Source: Allobosea sp. Root483D1 (GTDB lineage: Bacteria > Pseudomonadota > Alphaproteobacteria > Rhizobiales > Beijerinckiaceae). From it: DNA of 64,000 nt. This document shows, piece after piece, positions 53,941 to 64,000 of the stretch. Every line of letters begins with the position of its first letter. The first letter of the stretch is position 1. Below the pieces are notes generated by a model that saw only the letters and a program-made list of their open reading frames with translations, ran no database searches and had not been told where the DNA came from. Location of the stretch: NCBI RefSeq assembly GCF_001429505.1, contig NZ_LMJW01000001.1, forward strand, positions 36,241 to 100,240. The letters run 5' to 3'. Made by a program: the position numbers and the translations under genes.

Positions 53941-54858
53941 TTACTTGCCCCAGCGCAGCGCCAGCGGATCGAGTTCGCGCGCGAGCTCGAGCAAGCCTTC
54001 GCGTGTCTTCGGATGCAGCGGCGTCAGCGGATGACGGACGGCGTCCGACTTGATCACGCCACCGGCCTGCATCACCGCCTTGGCCGAGCGCAGGCCGCAT
54101 TGCCGGTTCTCGTAGTTGATGATCGGCAGCACGCGGGCATAGAGCGCCGCCGCCTGCTTGCGGTCGCCGGACGCATGCGCCGCCAGGATCGGCTTGATCA
54201 GGTCGGGGATCATCGCCGATGTCATCGTGCCGGTGGCGCCGGCGTCGAGATCGGCCATCAGCGTGATCGCCTCCTCGCCGTCGAACGGCCCGACGATGGC
54301 GTCGCCCCCGGCCTCGATCAGCGAGCGCAGCTTGCCCGCCGTACCCGGTACCTCGATCTTGAAGTAGCGGACGAGCGGCACCTCCTTGTTGAGCCTGATC
54401 ATGAAGGGCACGGTCATGGTCACGCCGGAGAGCGGCGCGTCCTGCAGGATGATCGGGATACCGCAGGCGTCGGCGACGATCTTGAAGTGCTCGATCATGC
54501 CCTGCTCGTCGGCCTTGAGCAGCGCGCCGTGATAAGGCGGCATCATCATCAGCATCTTGGCACCGGCATCGGCCGCCGCCTTGGCGCGCTGGGCAGCGAT
54601 GCGGGTCGAGAAATGCGAGGTGGTGACGCAGACAGGCACCCGGCCCGCGACCTGCTCGATCGAGAGCCGCATGACCTCGTCACGCTCGGCATCGGTCAAG
54701 AGGAACTGCTCGGAGAAATTGGCGAGGATGCAGATGCCGTCGACACCCTGGTCGACCATCAGGTCCATGACCCGGCAGTTGCCCTCGTGGTCGACGTCGC
54801 CGTTCTCGTGGAAGATGGTCGGCGCGATCGGGATGATGCCCTTGTAGGGTTCGCTCAT
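53941..54858 (-). CDS. DHDPS-family enzyme, L-2-keto-3-deoxyarabonate dehydratase-like
   Basis: This 305-residue TIM-barrel protein belongs to the DapA/N-acetylneuraminate lyase family, with the Schiff-base lysine Lys167 in VRYFKIEVPG. The usual catalytic YNxP motif is replaced by QDAPLSG (Gln139 in the Tyr position), and CILANFSEQF replaces the normal GTTGE loop region. From memory these variants match Azospirillum-type L-KDA dehydratase, which yields alpha-ketoglutarate semialdehyde. It is the last gene of the minus-strand run headed by the pdxA-like gene. Aldolase activity on a related keto-acid is the alternative. Confidence 0.8.
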   Translation of the reverse strand: MSEPYKGIIPIAPTIFHENGDVDHEGNCRVMDLMVDQGVDGICILANFSEQFLLTDAERDEVMRLSIEQVAGRVPVCVTTSHFSTRIAAQRAKAAADAGAKMLMMMPPYHGALLKADEQGMIEHFKIVADACGIPIILQDAPLSGVTMTVPFMIRLNKEVPLVRYFKIEVPGTAGKLRSLIEAGGDAIVGPFDGEEAITLMADLDAGATGTMTSAMIPDLIKPILAAHASGDRKQAAALYARVLPIINYENRQCGLRSAKAVMQAGGVIKSDAVRHPLTPLHPKTREGLLELARELDPLALRWGK

Positions 54859-54898
54859 GGCAAGGCCTCGGCTGCTCGTGGTTGGGAAAGGGTTGCGC

Positions 54899-55432
54899 TC
54901 ATTGCGCCCGCAGGTCGCCGGCCTCGACGAGCTCGCGCTGGTAGATGGCGAGGTCCTCGGGCGAGAAGCAGCAGAAGGTGATCTCGTCGAAATCGGGCCT
55001 GGCTTTCAGCGCTGCAGCGACCGTCGCCACGGCGATCTTCGCCGCAGCTGCGATCGGATAGCCATAGACACCGGTGCTGATGCTGGGAAAGGCGATGGTT
55101 CGCGCGCCCGCTCCAGCCGCAACCACCAGGGAGCGGCGATAGCAGGAAGCGAGCAGTTCCGCCTCGCTCTGGCCGCCGCCCTGCCAGACCGGCCCGACCG
55201 TGTGGATCACGAAGCGCGCCCGCAGCCGGTAACCCTGGGTCAGCTTGGCGTCGCCGGTCTGGCAGCCGCCGAGCCTGCGGCATTCCTGCAGGAGCTCCGG
55301 CCCCGCCGCGCGATGGATCGCACCGTCGACCCCGCCCCCGCCCAGCAGCGAATTGTTGGCCGCATTGACGATGGCGTCGACGGGAAGCGTCGTGATGTCG
55401 GCCTGGATGGCGCGCAGCCTTGCATCCGTCAT
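54899..55432 (-). CDS. Macrodomain protein, O-acetyl-ADP-ribose deacetylase-like
   Basis: This 177-residue protein starts [20 protein letters not shown] and has the ADP-ribose-binding loops [20 protein letters not shown] and [12 protein letters not shown] of MacroD-type hydrolases such as E. coli YmdB. Such proteins remove O-acetyl-ADP-ribose or mono-ADP-ribose. The surprise is its position inside an organic-acid transport/catabolism run, 40 bp before the dehydratase-like gene and 75 bp after tctA. Confidence 0.92.
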   Translation of the reverse strand: MTDARLRAIQADITTLPVDAIVNAANNSLLGGGGVDGAIHRAAGPELLQECRRLGGCQTGDAKLTQGYRLRARFVIHTVGPVWQGGGQSEAELLASCYRRSLVVAAGAGARTIAFPSISTGVYGYPIAAAAKIAVATVAAALKARPDFDEITFCCFSPEDLAIYQRELVEAGDLRAQ

Positions 55433-55507
55433 CGGCGATCCGTCCTCGGCTCGGTTCTGGACGGTTCACCATAGCGTCGGTAGTCAGCCTCCGGCAGTGC
55501 GTCTGGA

Positions 55508-57025
55508 TCAAGCCTTGGCTGCGCGGGCGGTCACCAGTTTGCGGATGCCGCGGCGGGTCGAGCCGATCAGCGGGAAGAGCAGCAGCGCGAGGCCGATCGC
55601 CATCAGGCTCGCCACCAGCGCATTCGACCAGAAGATCGAGAGCGAGCCCTGGCTGAAAATCATCGACTGGCGGAAGGCGTCCTCCGCCTTGTCGCCGATG
55701 ACCATGGCCAGCACCAGCGGTGCGATCGGATAGTCGAGCTTCTTGAAGAGATAGCCGACGATGCCGAAGGCGAGCGCCAGCCAGATGTCGAACTGCTTGT
55801 TGCCGACCGTATAGGCGCCGATGAAGCAGACCACGACGATCGCCGGCCCGATGATCGAGAACGGGATGCGCAGGATCGAGGCGAAGAGCGGTACCGTTGC
55901 CAGCACGACGATGACGGCGACGACGTTGCCAAGATACATCGAGGCGATCAGGCCCCAGACGAAATCGGGCCGCTCGACGAAGAGCATCGGGCCGGGGTTC
56001 AGACCCCAGATCATCAGGCCGCCCATCATCACCGCAGCGGTCGCGGAACCCGGGATACCAAGCGCCAGCATCGGCAGCATGGCGGCGGAGCCGGCGGCAT
56101 GGTCGGCCGTCTCGGGCGAGATCACGCCTTCGGGCTCGCCCTTGCCGAACTTCTCCGGATTGCGCGAGGAGCGCTTGGCCATGGCGTAGCTCATGAAGGA
56201 GGCCGCGGTCGGGCCGCCCGGCGTGATGCCCATCCAGATGCCGATGATGCTAGAGCGCAGCAGCGCCAGCCAGTAGCGCGGCAGCTTCAGCGCCGTCGCG
56301 AGCACGTCGCGCGGACGCACCTTGGCCTTCACCCCGTCGAAACGAAGCCCCTCCTCCATGGTCTGCAGCAGTTCGCCGATGCCGAACAGGCCGATCACCG
56401 CGATGAGGAAGCTGACGCCGGCAAGCAGCGCATCGAATTCATAGGTCAGGCGGACATTGCCCGAGACAGAATCCATGCCGATCGTGGCGAAGGCGAAGCC
56501 CATCGCCATCGAGACGATGGTCTTCAGCGGCGAGGCGCCCCCAAGGCCGACGAAGCTGGCGAAGGTCATGAAGTAGACCGCGAAATATTCCGGCGAGGAG
56601 AATTTCAGTGCAAAGCGAGCGACCCAGCCCGAGAGCAGCGTGATCAGGATGACGCCGGCCATGGCGCCGATGCCGGCCGAAAGGAAGGCGAAGGAGAGCG
56701 CTTCAGTCGCCCTGCCCTGCTTGGCCATCGGGTGGCCGTCGAAGGTGGTGGCGACAGAGGACGGCTCGCCCGGGATGTTGAACAGGATCGAGGTGGTCGA
56801 GCCGCCGAAGAGCGCGCCCCAGTAGAGCGAGGTCAGCAGGATGATCGCCGAAACCGGGTCCATGCTGAAGGTCAGCGGCAGCATCAGCGAAACACCGTTG
56901 GGCGCGCCGAGGCCCGGCAGCACGCCGACGAGGATGCCGAGCAGCACACCGGCGAACATCAGCGCGATGTGATGGGTCGTCAGCGCGACTTCGAAGCCGT
57001 GGAGGAGCGAGGCGAAGTTTTCCAT
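55508..57025 (-). CDS. Tripartite tricarboxylate transporter, large membrane subunit (TctA)
   Basis: This 505-residue protein has about 12 membrane segments and TctA motifs: GALFGGSTTSILFNIPGEPS and GVISPETADHAAGSAAMLPM, with ALGIPGSATAAVMMGGLMIW. It is the main channel of a TTT carrier that moves carboxylates with a binding protein. Starts MENFASLLHGFEVALTTHHI. tctB lies 21 bp upstream, and both are part of a pdxA-tctCBA-macro-dehydratase run. Confidence 0.95.
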   Translation of the reverse strand: MENFASLLHGFEVALTTHHIALMFAGVLLGILVGVLPGLGAPNGVSLMLPLTFSMDPVSAIILLTSLYWGALFGGSTTSILFNIPGEPSSVATTFDGHPMAKQGRATEALSFAFLSAGIGAMAGVILITLLSGWVARFALKFSSPEYFAVYFMTFASFVGLGGASPLKTIVSMAMGFAFATIGMDSVSGNVRLTYEFDALLAGVSFLIAVIGLFGIGELLQTMEEGLRFDGVKAKVRPRDVLATALKLPRYWLALLRSSIIGIWMGITPGGPTAASFMSYAMAKRSSRNPEKFGKGEPEGVISPETADHAAGSAAMLPMLALGIPGSATAAVMMGGLMIWGLNPGPMLFVERPDFVWGLIASMYLGNVVAVIVVLATVPLFASILRIPFSIIGPAIVVVCFIGAYTVGNKQFDIWLALAFGIVGYLFKKLDYPIAPLVLAMVIGDKAEDAFRQSMIFSQGSLSIFWSNALVASLMAIGLALLLFPLIGSTRRGIRKLVTARAAKA

Positions 57026-57046
57026 GGAAGGCTCCGGCGCGCTGGA

Positions 57047-57535
57047 TCAGAGGCCGAGCATCGCTTCGACCGGCCCCTTGAGGAGGCCGACCTGGGCGAA
57101 TTTCTCGAGGCCGAAATAGAAGAAGGCGGCAGTGCCGAAGGCCGTCGCGAGCGAGGGCAGCCAGCCATAGCGGCCCTGGAAGCGCATCGTGAAGACGAGA
57201 TAGAGCAGCATCGCGACGTACATGCCGAGCGTAACGCTGAGCACGACGAAGGCCAGCATCGGCACGAAGAAGGCGAGGACGCGCTTGCCCTGCTCCTTGT
57301 CGAGGAAGATCCCGGCGAGCGCCGCCGAGCCGCCCATCCGCCGGCCGATCGTCGTCACGATCGTGCCCGCGCTGGCGAGCGCGATCAGCAGGCCGCAATA
57401 GAATGGGAAGGCGCCGGGCTGCGGGCCGGACGAATCCCAGCCGAGACCGAACTCGCGGGCGCCGTTGACGATGATGAGGCCGAACGCGAGCGTCGCCAGC
57501 GCTGTGGCGATCTCGGCCTGGAAGCGGCTGATCAT
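57047..57535 (-). CDS. Tripartite tricarboxylate transporter, small membrane subunit (TctB)
   Basis: This 162-residue protein has four membrane segments (EIATALATLAFGLIIVNGAR, GLLIALASAGTIVTTIGRR and two near the C-terminus) and matches TctB in size. ATG 57535 (MISRFQAE) is preferred over the 57571 ATG, which lies in a hairpin. TctA follows by 21 bp. Confidence 0.9.
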   Translation of the reverse strand: MISRFQAEIATALATLAFGLIIVNGAREFGLGWDSSGPQPGAFPFYCGLLIALASAGTIVTTIGRRMGGSAALAGIFLDKEQGKRVLAFFVPMLAFVVLSVTLGMYVAMLLYLVFTMRFQGRYGWLPSLATAFGTAAFFYFGLEKFAQVGLLKGPVEAMLGL

Positions 57536-57570
57536 CGGCGCTCTCCCGAATTCTATTGGTGTTCCGGACA

Positions 57571-57606
57571 ATCATCCCGGACCGGGCTGCGCCCGTCCGG
57601 GATGAT
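57571..57606. repeat. GC-rich hairpin between tctC and tctB
   Basis: ATCATCCCGGAC pairs with GTCCGGGATGAT around an inner GGGC/GCCC stem, forming an almost complete 16-bp stem. It resembles the style of the palindrome at 24759-24863 (CATCCCGGA...). Within the operon it may stabilise tctC mRNA or reduce downstream expression, as REP hairpins do after binding-protein genes. Confidence 0.55.
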
Positions 57607-57626
57607 CCAAGCGTGGTCTGGCGAGG

Positions 57627-58622
57627 TCAGTTGATGACCCAGCCTTCGTTCTTGAAGACCTTGGCGTTGGCGGCCTCGTCCTTGGCGACGAAGTCGGTGA
57701 GTTCCTTGCCCTTCATGAAGCGGGCGGTCTGCGCGGTGCGGGCAATGAACTCGGCCCATTCCGGCGTCTTGCTGACCTTCTCCATCACGTCGGCGTAGTA
57801 GGCGACGGCGTCGGCGGGAACCTCGGCCGGCAGCCAGACGGTGCGCGGCATCTGGAAGGCTTCTAGCGGCAGGCCCGCTTCCTTGCAGGTCGGGATGTCG
57901 CCCCAGCCCTTGCCGTCATGGATCGGATCGCTCTTGGCGAGGCGCACCGGCGAGAAGACGCAGAGCGGCTTCACCTGACCGGCCTTCCACTGGCCGATGT
58001 TCTCGTTCGGGTTGTTGGTGTTGGAGTCGACATGGCCGCCGGCGAGCTGGGTCGCAGCCGCGCCACCGCCCTGGAAGGGTACGTAGATCCATTTGGCGCC
58101 GGTCGCCTCCTGGATCATCGCGGTCAGCGTCTGGTCGGTGTCCTTGGACTGGCTGCCGGCCATCTTGAAGCTGCCGGGCTTGGCCTTGGCGGCCTCGACA
58201 TAGGCCTTGGCGTCGTTGAAGGGCGCGTCGCCCTTCACCCAGATCAGGAACTCGTCGAGCGCCAGCGCCGAGACGGGCGTCAGGTCGGAGAGCTTGTAGC
58301 CGAGCTTGGCGACGTAAGGCAGCAGATAGGCGTTGTTGGTGCCGAAGACGACCTTGTGGGCATCACCCTTGGCACCCTTGCCATAGATATAGCCCTCGGC
58401 GCCGCTGCCGCCGCCCTTGTTGAGCACGACGACCGGCTGCTCGACCAGTTTGTGCTTGGCGATGATCGACTGGACGATGCGGGCGAAATTATCGGTGCCG
58501 CCGCCGGGACCCGAGGTCACGACGAACTCGATCGGCTTGGTCGGCTGCCAGGCCACGGCCGGAGCCACCGCGGCAATGACGGAGGCAAGGGCAGCGCCCG
58601 CTGCGATACAGAAACGTTTCAT
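57627..58622 (-). CDS. Tripartite tricarboxylate transporter substrate-binding protein (TctC/BUG family)
   Basis: This 331-residue periplasmic protein has a signal peptide (MKRFCIAAGAALASVIAAVA) and Bug/TctC sequence: PIEFVVTSGPGGGTDNFARI, YVPFQGGGAAATQLAGGHVD. The bound carboxylate is unknown; TctC proteins include TphC, which binds terephthalate. It lies 91 bp before tctB with a hairpin in the gap, typical for high-level binding-protein expression. Confidence 0.93.
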   Translation of the reverse strand: MKRFCIAAGAALASVIAAVAPAVAWQPTKPIEFVVTSGPGGGTDNFARIVQSIIAKHKLVEQPVVVLNKGGGSGAEGYIYGKGAKGDAHKVVFGTNNAYLLPYVAKLGYKLSDLTPVSALALDEFLIWVKGDAPFNDAKAYVEAAKAKPGSFKMAGSQSKDTDQTLTAMIQEATGAKWIYVPFQGGGAAATQLAGGHVDSNTNNPNENIGQWKAGQVKPLCVFSPVRLAKSDPIHDGKGWGDIPTCKEAGLPLEAFQMPRTVWLPAEVPADAVAYYADVMEKVSKTPEWAEFIARTAQTARFMKGKELTDFVAKDEAANAKVFKNEGWVIN

Positions 58623-58690
58623 GCTGTTTCTCCCTGGATAATCGTTGAAATGAGGTGCGGCTCTTCGCGACCGCTGTACCGGGACATGAC

Positions 58691-59725
58691 TCAGGCGGCC
58701 TTGCGGGCTGCCTTGCCTTCGCTCGCCATCTTGATCGCGAGCGACAGCGCCGCGCGGGTCGCGCCGAGATTGGCGACGCCCTTGCCAGCGATCTCGTAGG
58801 CGGTGCCGTGGGCCGGCGTGCAGATCGGAAACGGAAAGCCGCCGATCAGCGTGACGCCGCGGTCAAAGCCCATCAGCTTCATCGCGATCTGGCCCTGGTC
58901 GTGATACATCGTCAGCACGGCGTCGAAATCGCCGTTCTTGGCGCGCAGGAACACCGTGTCGGACGGGAACGGCCCTTCGACCACATAGCCCTTGGCTTTG
59001 GCCGTCTTCACCGCCGGCTCGATCGTCTCGATCTCGTCGCGGCCGAAATTGCCGCCGTCGCCGGCGTGCGGGTTGATGCCGGCCACCGCGATGCGCGGCG
59101 GGTTGAAGCCGGCGGCGCGCAGGTTCCGGTCGGCAAGGTCGAGCGCCCGCAGGATGCGCTCCTGCGTGATGTTCTGGGCGACTTCGGAGAGTGGGATATG
59201 CGAGGTGACGCGCGCGTTCCAGAGCTTGTCCAGCACGTTGAACTCGCTGGCCGGCCCCTCGAACGCGATCGCGTCGCGCACGAAGCGGATCTCGTCGTCA
59301 TAGCCGGGATAGGCAAAGCGCATCGCCGCCTTGTTGAAAGGGGTGAAGAACACCGCATCGGCCTTGCCGGAGGCGGCAAGGCGCAGCGCGCGGCGGAAAT
59401 TGTCGGTCGCCGCCTTGCCGCCGGCAAGCGTCGCCGTGCCGCGCTTGAGGTCAGCCGGATCGTGGTTCTTCAGGTCGACGAAAACAGGCTTGCCGGCATC
59501 GGCCGGCATGGCGTCGCCCTCGCCGATAACATGCAGGTCGGGCGTGAGGCCGGCATCGTCGGCGCCAAGCTGGAACAGGCGCAGATCGCCGAAGACGATG
59601 TAGCGGGCAGCGTTGCGCAGATCGGATTCGGCCAGGATGCGGGCGGTGAGTTCGGGGCTGATGCCGGAAGGGTCGCCCATCGCGACCGCAATCACCGGCA
59701 AGGAAGCCTGCGCCTTGATGTCCAT
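58691..59725 (-). CDS. PdxA family 4-hydroxythreonine-4-phosphate dehydrogenase-like protein
   Basis: This 344-residue protein starts MDIKAQASLPVIAVAMGDPS and has PdxA features: GDPSGISPELTAR, FNKAAMRFAYPGYDDEIRF and GINPHAGDGGNFGRDEIETI, with metal-binding histidines and Asp. In vitamin B6 synthesis PdxA oxidises 4-hydroxythreonine-phosphate, but paralogues (PdxA2, TphB) act on threonate-type or dihydrodiol substrates. Placement with TTT carrier genes and no pdxJ nearby favours a catabolic paralogue. It heads the minus-strand run and is divergent from the GntR/FCD regulator. GGGAGG at 5 nt supports the start. Confidence 0.9.
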   Translation of the reverse strand: MDIKAQASLPVIAVAMGDPSGISPELTARILAESDLRNAARYIVFGDLRLFQLGADDAGLTPDLHVIGEGDAMPADAGKPVFVDLKNHDPADLKRGTATLAGGKAATDNFRRALRLAASGKADAVFFTPFNKAAMRFAYPGYDDEIRFVRDAIAFEGPASEFNVLDKLWNARVTSHIPLSEVAQNITQERILRALDLADRNLRAAGFNPPRIAVAGINPHAGDGGNFGRDEIETIEPAVKTAKAKGYVVEGPFPSDTVFLRAKNGDFDAVLTMYHDQGQIAMKLMGFDRGVTLIGGFPFPICTPAHGTAYEIAGKGVANLGATRAALSLAIKMASEGKAARKAA

Positions 59726-59797
59726 CTCGTCCTCCCGAGGCCGGCCGCGGCCGGTTGCTTGCCTCCGGCCTATCATGCCGGCGCCTGCGTAGGCAAG

Positions 59798-59815
59798 TAT
59801 GCTGTATGCAGCATA
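59798..59815. promoter_or_regulatory. Candidate GntR/FCD operator TATGCTG-N4-CAGCATA
   Basis: A perfect 7-bp inverted repeat with spacer TATG lies between the pdxA-like run and its divergent GntR gene: 72 bp before pdxA-like and 152 bp before gntR. FCD-type regulators commonly bind such 15-18 bp palindromes with central ATGTATGC-like cores. Inferred from position. Confidence 0.55.
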
Positions 59816-59967
59816 ACATTACTGCACTACTCTGCCGCGAGTCCGGCAGCGGCTTCGCCTGTCCACAGGCCAGGCTGCATCCGGTCGGGAGGTCGCCGTC
59901 AGAGCCGGGCCGGTCGCGTTGACAGCGCGAAAGCGCCATGCCGTACAGAAGACAAAGGAGAGCCGCG

Positions 59968-60654
59968 ATGACGAACGAGGCCGGCATGTCGAACGAGGCG
60001 CAGGAGCTCTATCCACGCATCACGCGGCGCACCTTGCACGAGGAGGTGCTGGAGCGACTGCGCGACATGATCATCGAGGGCCGGCTCACGCCCGGACAGC
60101 GCATCAACGAAGGCGCCGTCGGCGCGCAGCTCGGCGTTTCCCGCACTCCCTTGCGCGAAGCGATCAAGACGCTGGCGAGCGAGGGCCTGGTCGAGATCCA
60201 GCCGGCCAAGGGCGCGATCGTCCGCAAATTCTCGGCGCACGACCTGCTGCAGATCCTCGAAGTGCTGAAGACGCTGGAGCAGCTCGGCGGTCGGATGACC
60301 TGCGCCCAGGCGAGCGACGAGACGATCGCCGCGATCAAGGCGATGCACGACGAGATGATGGCGCTATACGAGACCCGCAACCGGCTCGACTATTTCAAGC
60401 TCAACCAGGCGATCCACAGCGCCATCGTCGTCGCCTCCGGCAACGACGTGCTGGTCGAGATGCACACCACCCTGCAAGCCCGGATCAAGCGCCTGCGCTT
60501 CGTCGGCAATGAAGGCCCGGAGAAGTGGGCCGGGGCCGTGGCCGAGCACGAGGAGATGATCGAGGCGCTGCTGAAGCGCGACGGCGAGGCGCTGGCGGCG
60601 ATCATCGGCAAGCACATGGATTCGACGCTGATACGCGTGCGCGACGTGCTGTGA
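59968..60654 (+). CDS. GntR family transcriptional regulator (FCD domain)
   Basis: This 228-residue regulator has a GntR winged helix (LHEEVLERLRDMIIEGRLTP, VSRTPLREAIKTLASEGLVE) and an FCD effector domain with metal-binding-type residues (LNQAIHSAIVVASGN, then EHEEMIEALLKRD). ATG 59968 follows AAAGGAG. It is divergent from the pdxA-tctCBA run and is its probable repressor, released by the transported acid or an intermediate. Confidence 0.92.
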   Translation: MTNEAGMSNEAQELYPRITRRTLHEEVLERLRDMIIEGRLTPGQRINEGAVGAQLGVSRTPLREAIKTLASEGLVEIQPAKGAIVRKFSAHDLLQILEVLKTLEQLGGRMTCAQASDETIAAIKAMHDEMMALYETRNRLDYFKLNQAIHSAIVVASGNDVLVEMHTTLQARIKRLRFVGNEGPEKWAGAVAEHEEMIEALLKRDGEALAAIIGKHMDSTLIRVRDVL

Positions 60655-60779
60655 GTCCGGCGCGGACTTTACAACTGCAAGGCGTATCGACGGGCGCCGC
60701 CGCTGCCTGACATATCGGTGCATGCCCCGTCAGCGGATGAACACGCTGGACATCGTCCGCGACAGTTGCGTACTATGTA

Positions 60780-60802
60780 TATATTCAATCAGAACGAATA
60801 TA
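60780..60802. promoter_or_regulatory. AT-rich inverted repeat upstream of antiporter (TATATTC-N9-GAATATA)
   Basis: A perfect 7-bp inverted repeat with 9-bp spacer stands 50 bp upstream of the aspT-like start in an AT-rich island (60768-60820). It is the best candidate operator or promoter element for the antiporter/decarboxylase unit. Inferred. Confidence 0.4.
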
Positions 60803-60852
60803 AATTAAGTCAATAACAGCACAGCAGACGACCTTGGTTTCCGAAGACTTCA

Positions 60853-64000
<3,148 letters not shown>

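Noticed and set aside
54899..55432. DarTG-like toxin-antitoxin system from the macrodomain
   Set aside because: No DarT ADP-ribosyltransferase gene lies beside it, and the domain matches YmdB/MacroD rather than DarG.
56099..57634. 511-codon plus-strand frame over tctA/tctB
   Set aside because: Antisense shadow; tctA and tctB match family lengths and motifs on the minus strand.
58691..59725. True vitamin B6 pdxA
   Set aside because: The usual partners such as pdxJ, ksgA or surA are absent, and the gene heads a carboxylate transport run with a divergent GntR gene; a catabolic paralogue fits better, though this is not proven.

Overview
The window is a GC-rich, densely packed piece of a bacterial chromosome. 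The best fit is an alphaproteobacterium of the order Hyphomicrobiales (Rhizobiales), possibly Bosea or a close relative. The order-level call rests on the BioR/BioY biotin control pair with its TTATMKATAA boxes, a probable 6S RNA ahead of the 5-formyltetrahydrofolate cyclo-ligase gene, a MotA-like/OmpA-like pair next to an inositol monophosphatase, and a Rhizobiales-type dispersed repeat at 15377-15441. The genus is inference. I found about 63 protein genes, one probable ncRNA and several hairpin repeats. I saw no rRNA, recognisable tRNA, IS element, phage gene, toxin-antitoxin pair or CRISPR array.

Regions. 1-5963: a cut-off quinone-reductase-like gene divergent from an HxlR regulator, a very large transporter-like hybrid histidine kinase, a thioesterase and an Lrp/AsnC regulator. 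6026-15340: the housekeeping genes xseB, dxs and tlyA, with a block of accessory genes between xseB and dxs (LysR plus NAD(P)H oxidoreductase, bioY plus bioR, pirin, a DMT exporter, an MFS transporter). 15439-22897: an unrecognised gene, an HMCES/YedK-type DNA-protein crosslink factor, a gamma-glutamyltransferase, a DUF4166-like protein coupled to a D-2-hydroxyacid dehydrogenase, an RNA m5U methyltransferase and cysK. 22903-32515: an ASCH protein, ddl, a palindromic element and 6S RNA, cyclo-ligase, a tightly coupled run (ymdB-like, benE-like, thiE-like, Sel1 protein), then IMPase and the MotA/OmpA pair. 32534-37080: ArsR/VOC divergent from a DHFR-like gene around a perfect palindrome, then nagB-nagA-solute-binding protein behind a GntR/NagR-type operator. 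37172-41533: a dicarboxylate symporter, an SLC13 permease and CorA. 41755-53693: a chemoreceptor, two SDRs, a methyltransferase, an acyl-CoA dehydrogenase, Sua5, LysR, acuI, MFS and VOC genes. 53763-60654: a 44-codon ORF and a minus-strand run pdxA-like, tctC, tctB, tctA, macrodomain, keto-deoxy-acid dehydratase-like, divergent from a GntR/FCD regulator. 60853-64000: an AspT-type aspartate:alanine antiporter followed by aspartate 4-decarboxylase, cut by the window end.

Most genes are ordinary metabolism, transport and regulation. The parts that work visibly together are the BioR circuit (two boxes on two promoters), the organic-acid uptake/catabolism unit with its divergent regulator and 7-4-7 palindrome, the nagBA unit with its operator, the ArsR palindrome shared by divergent genes, and the antiporter/decarboxylase pair that could generate proton-motive force. 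I did not find a clearly new defence or mobile system. The best leads are listed as findings.
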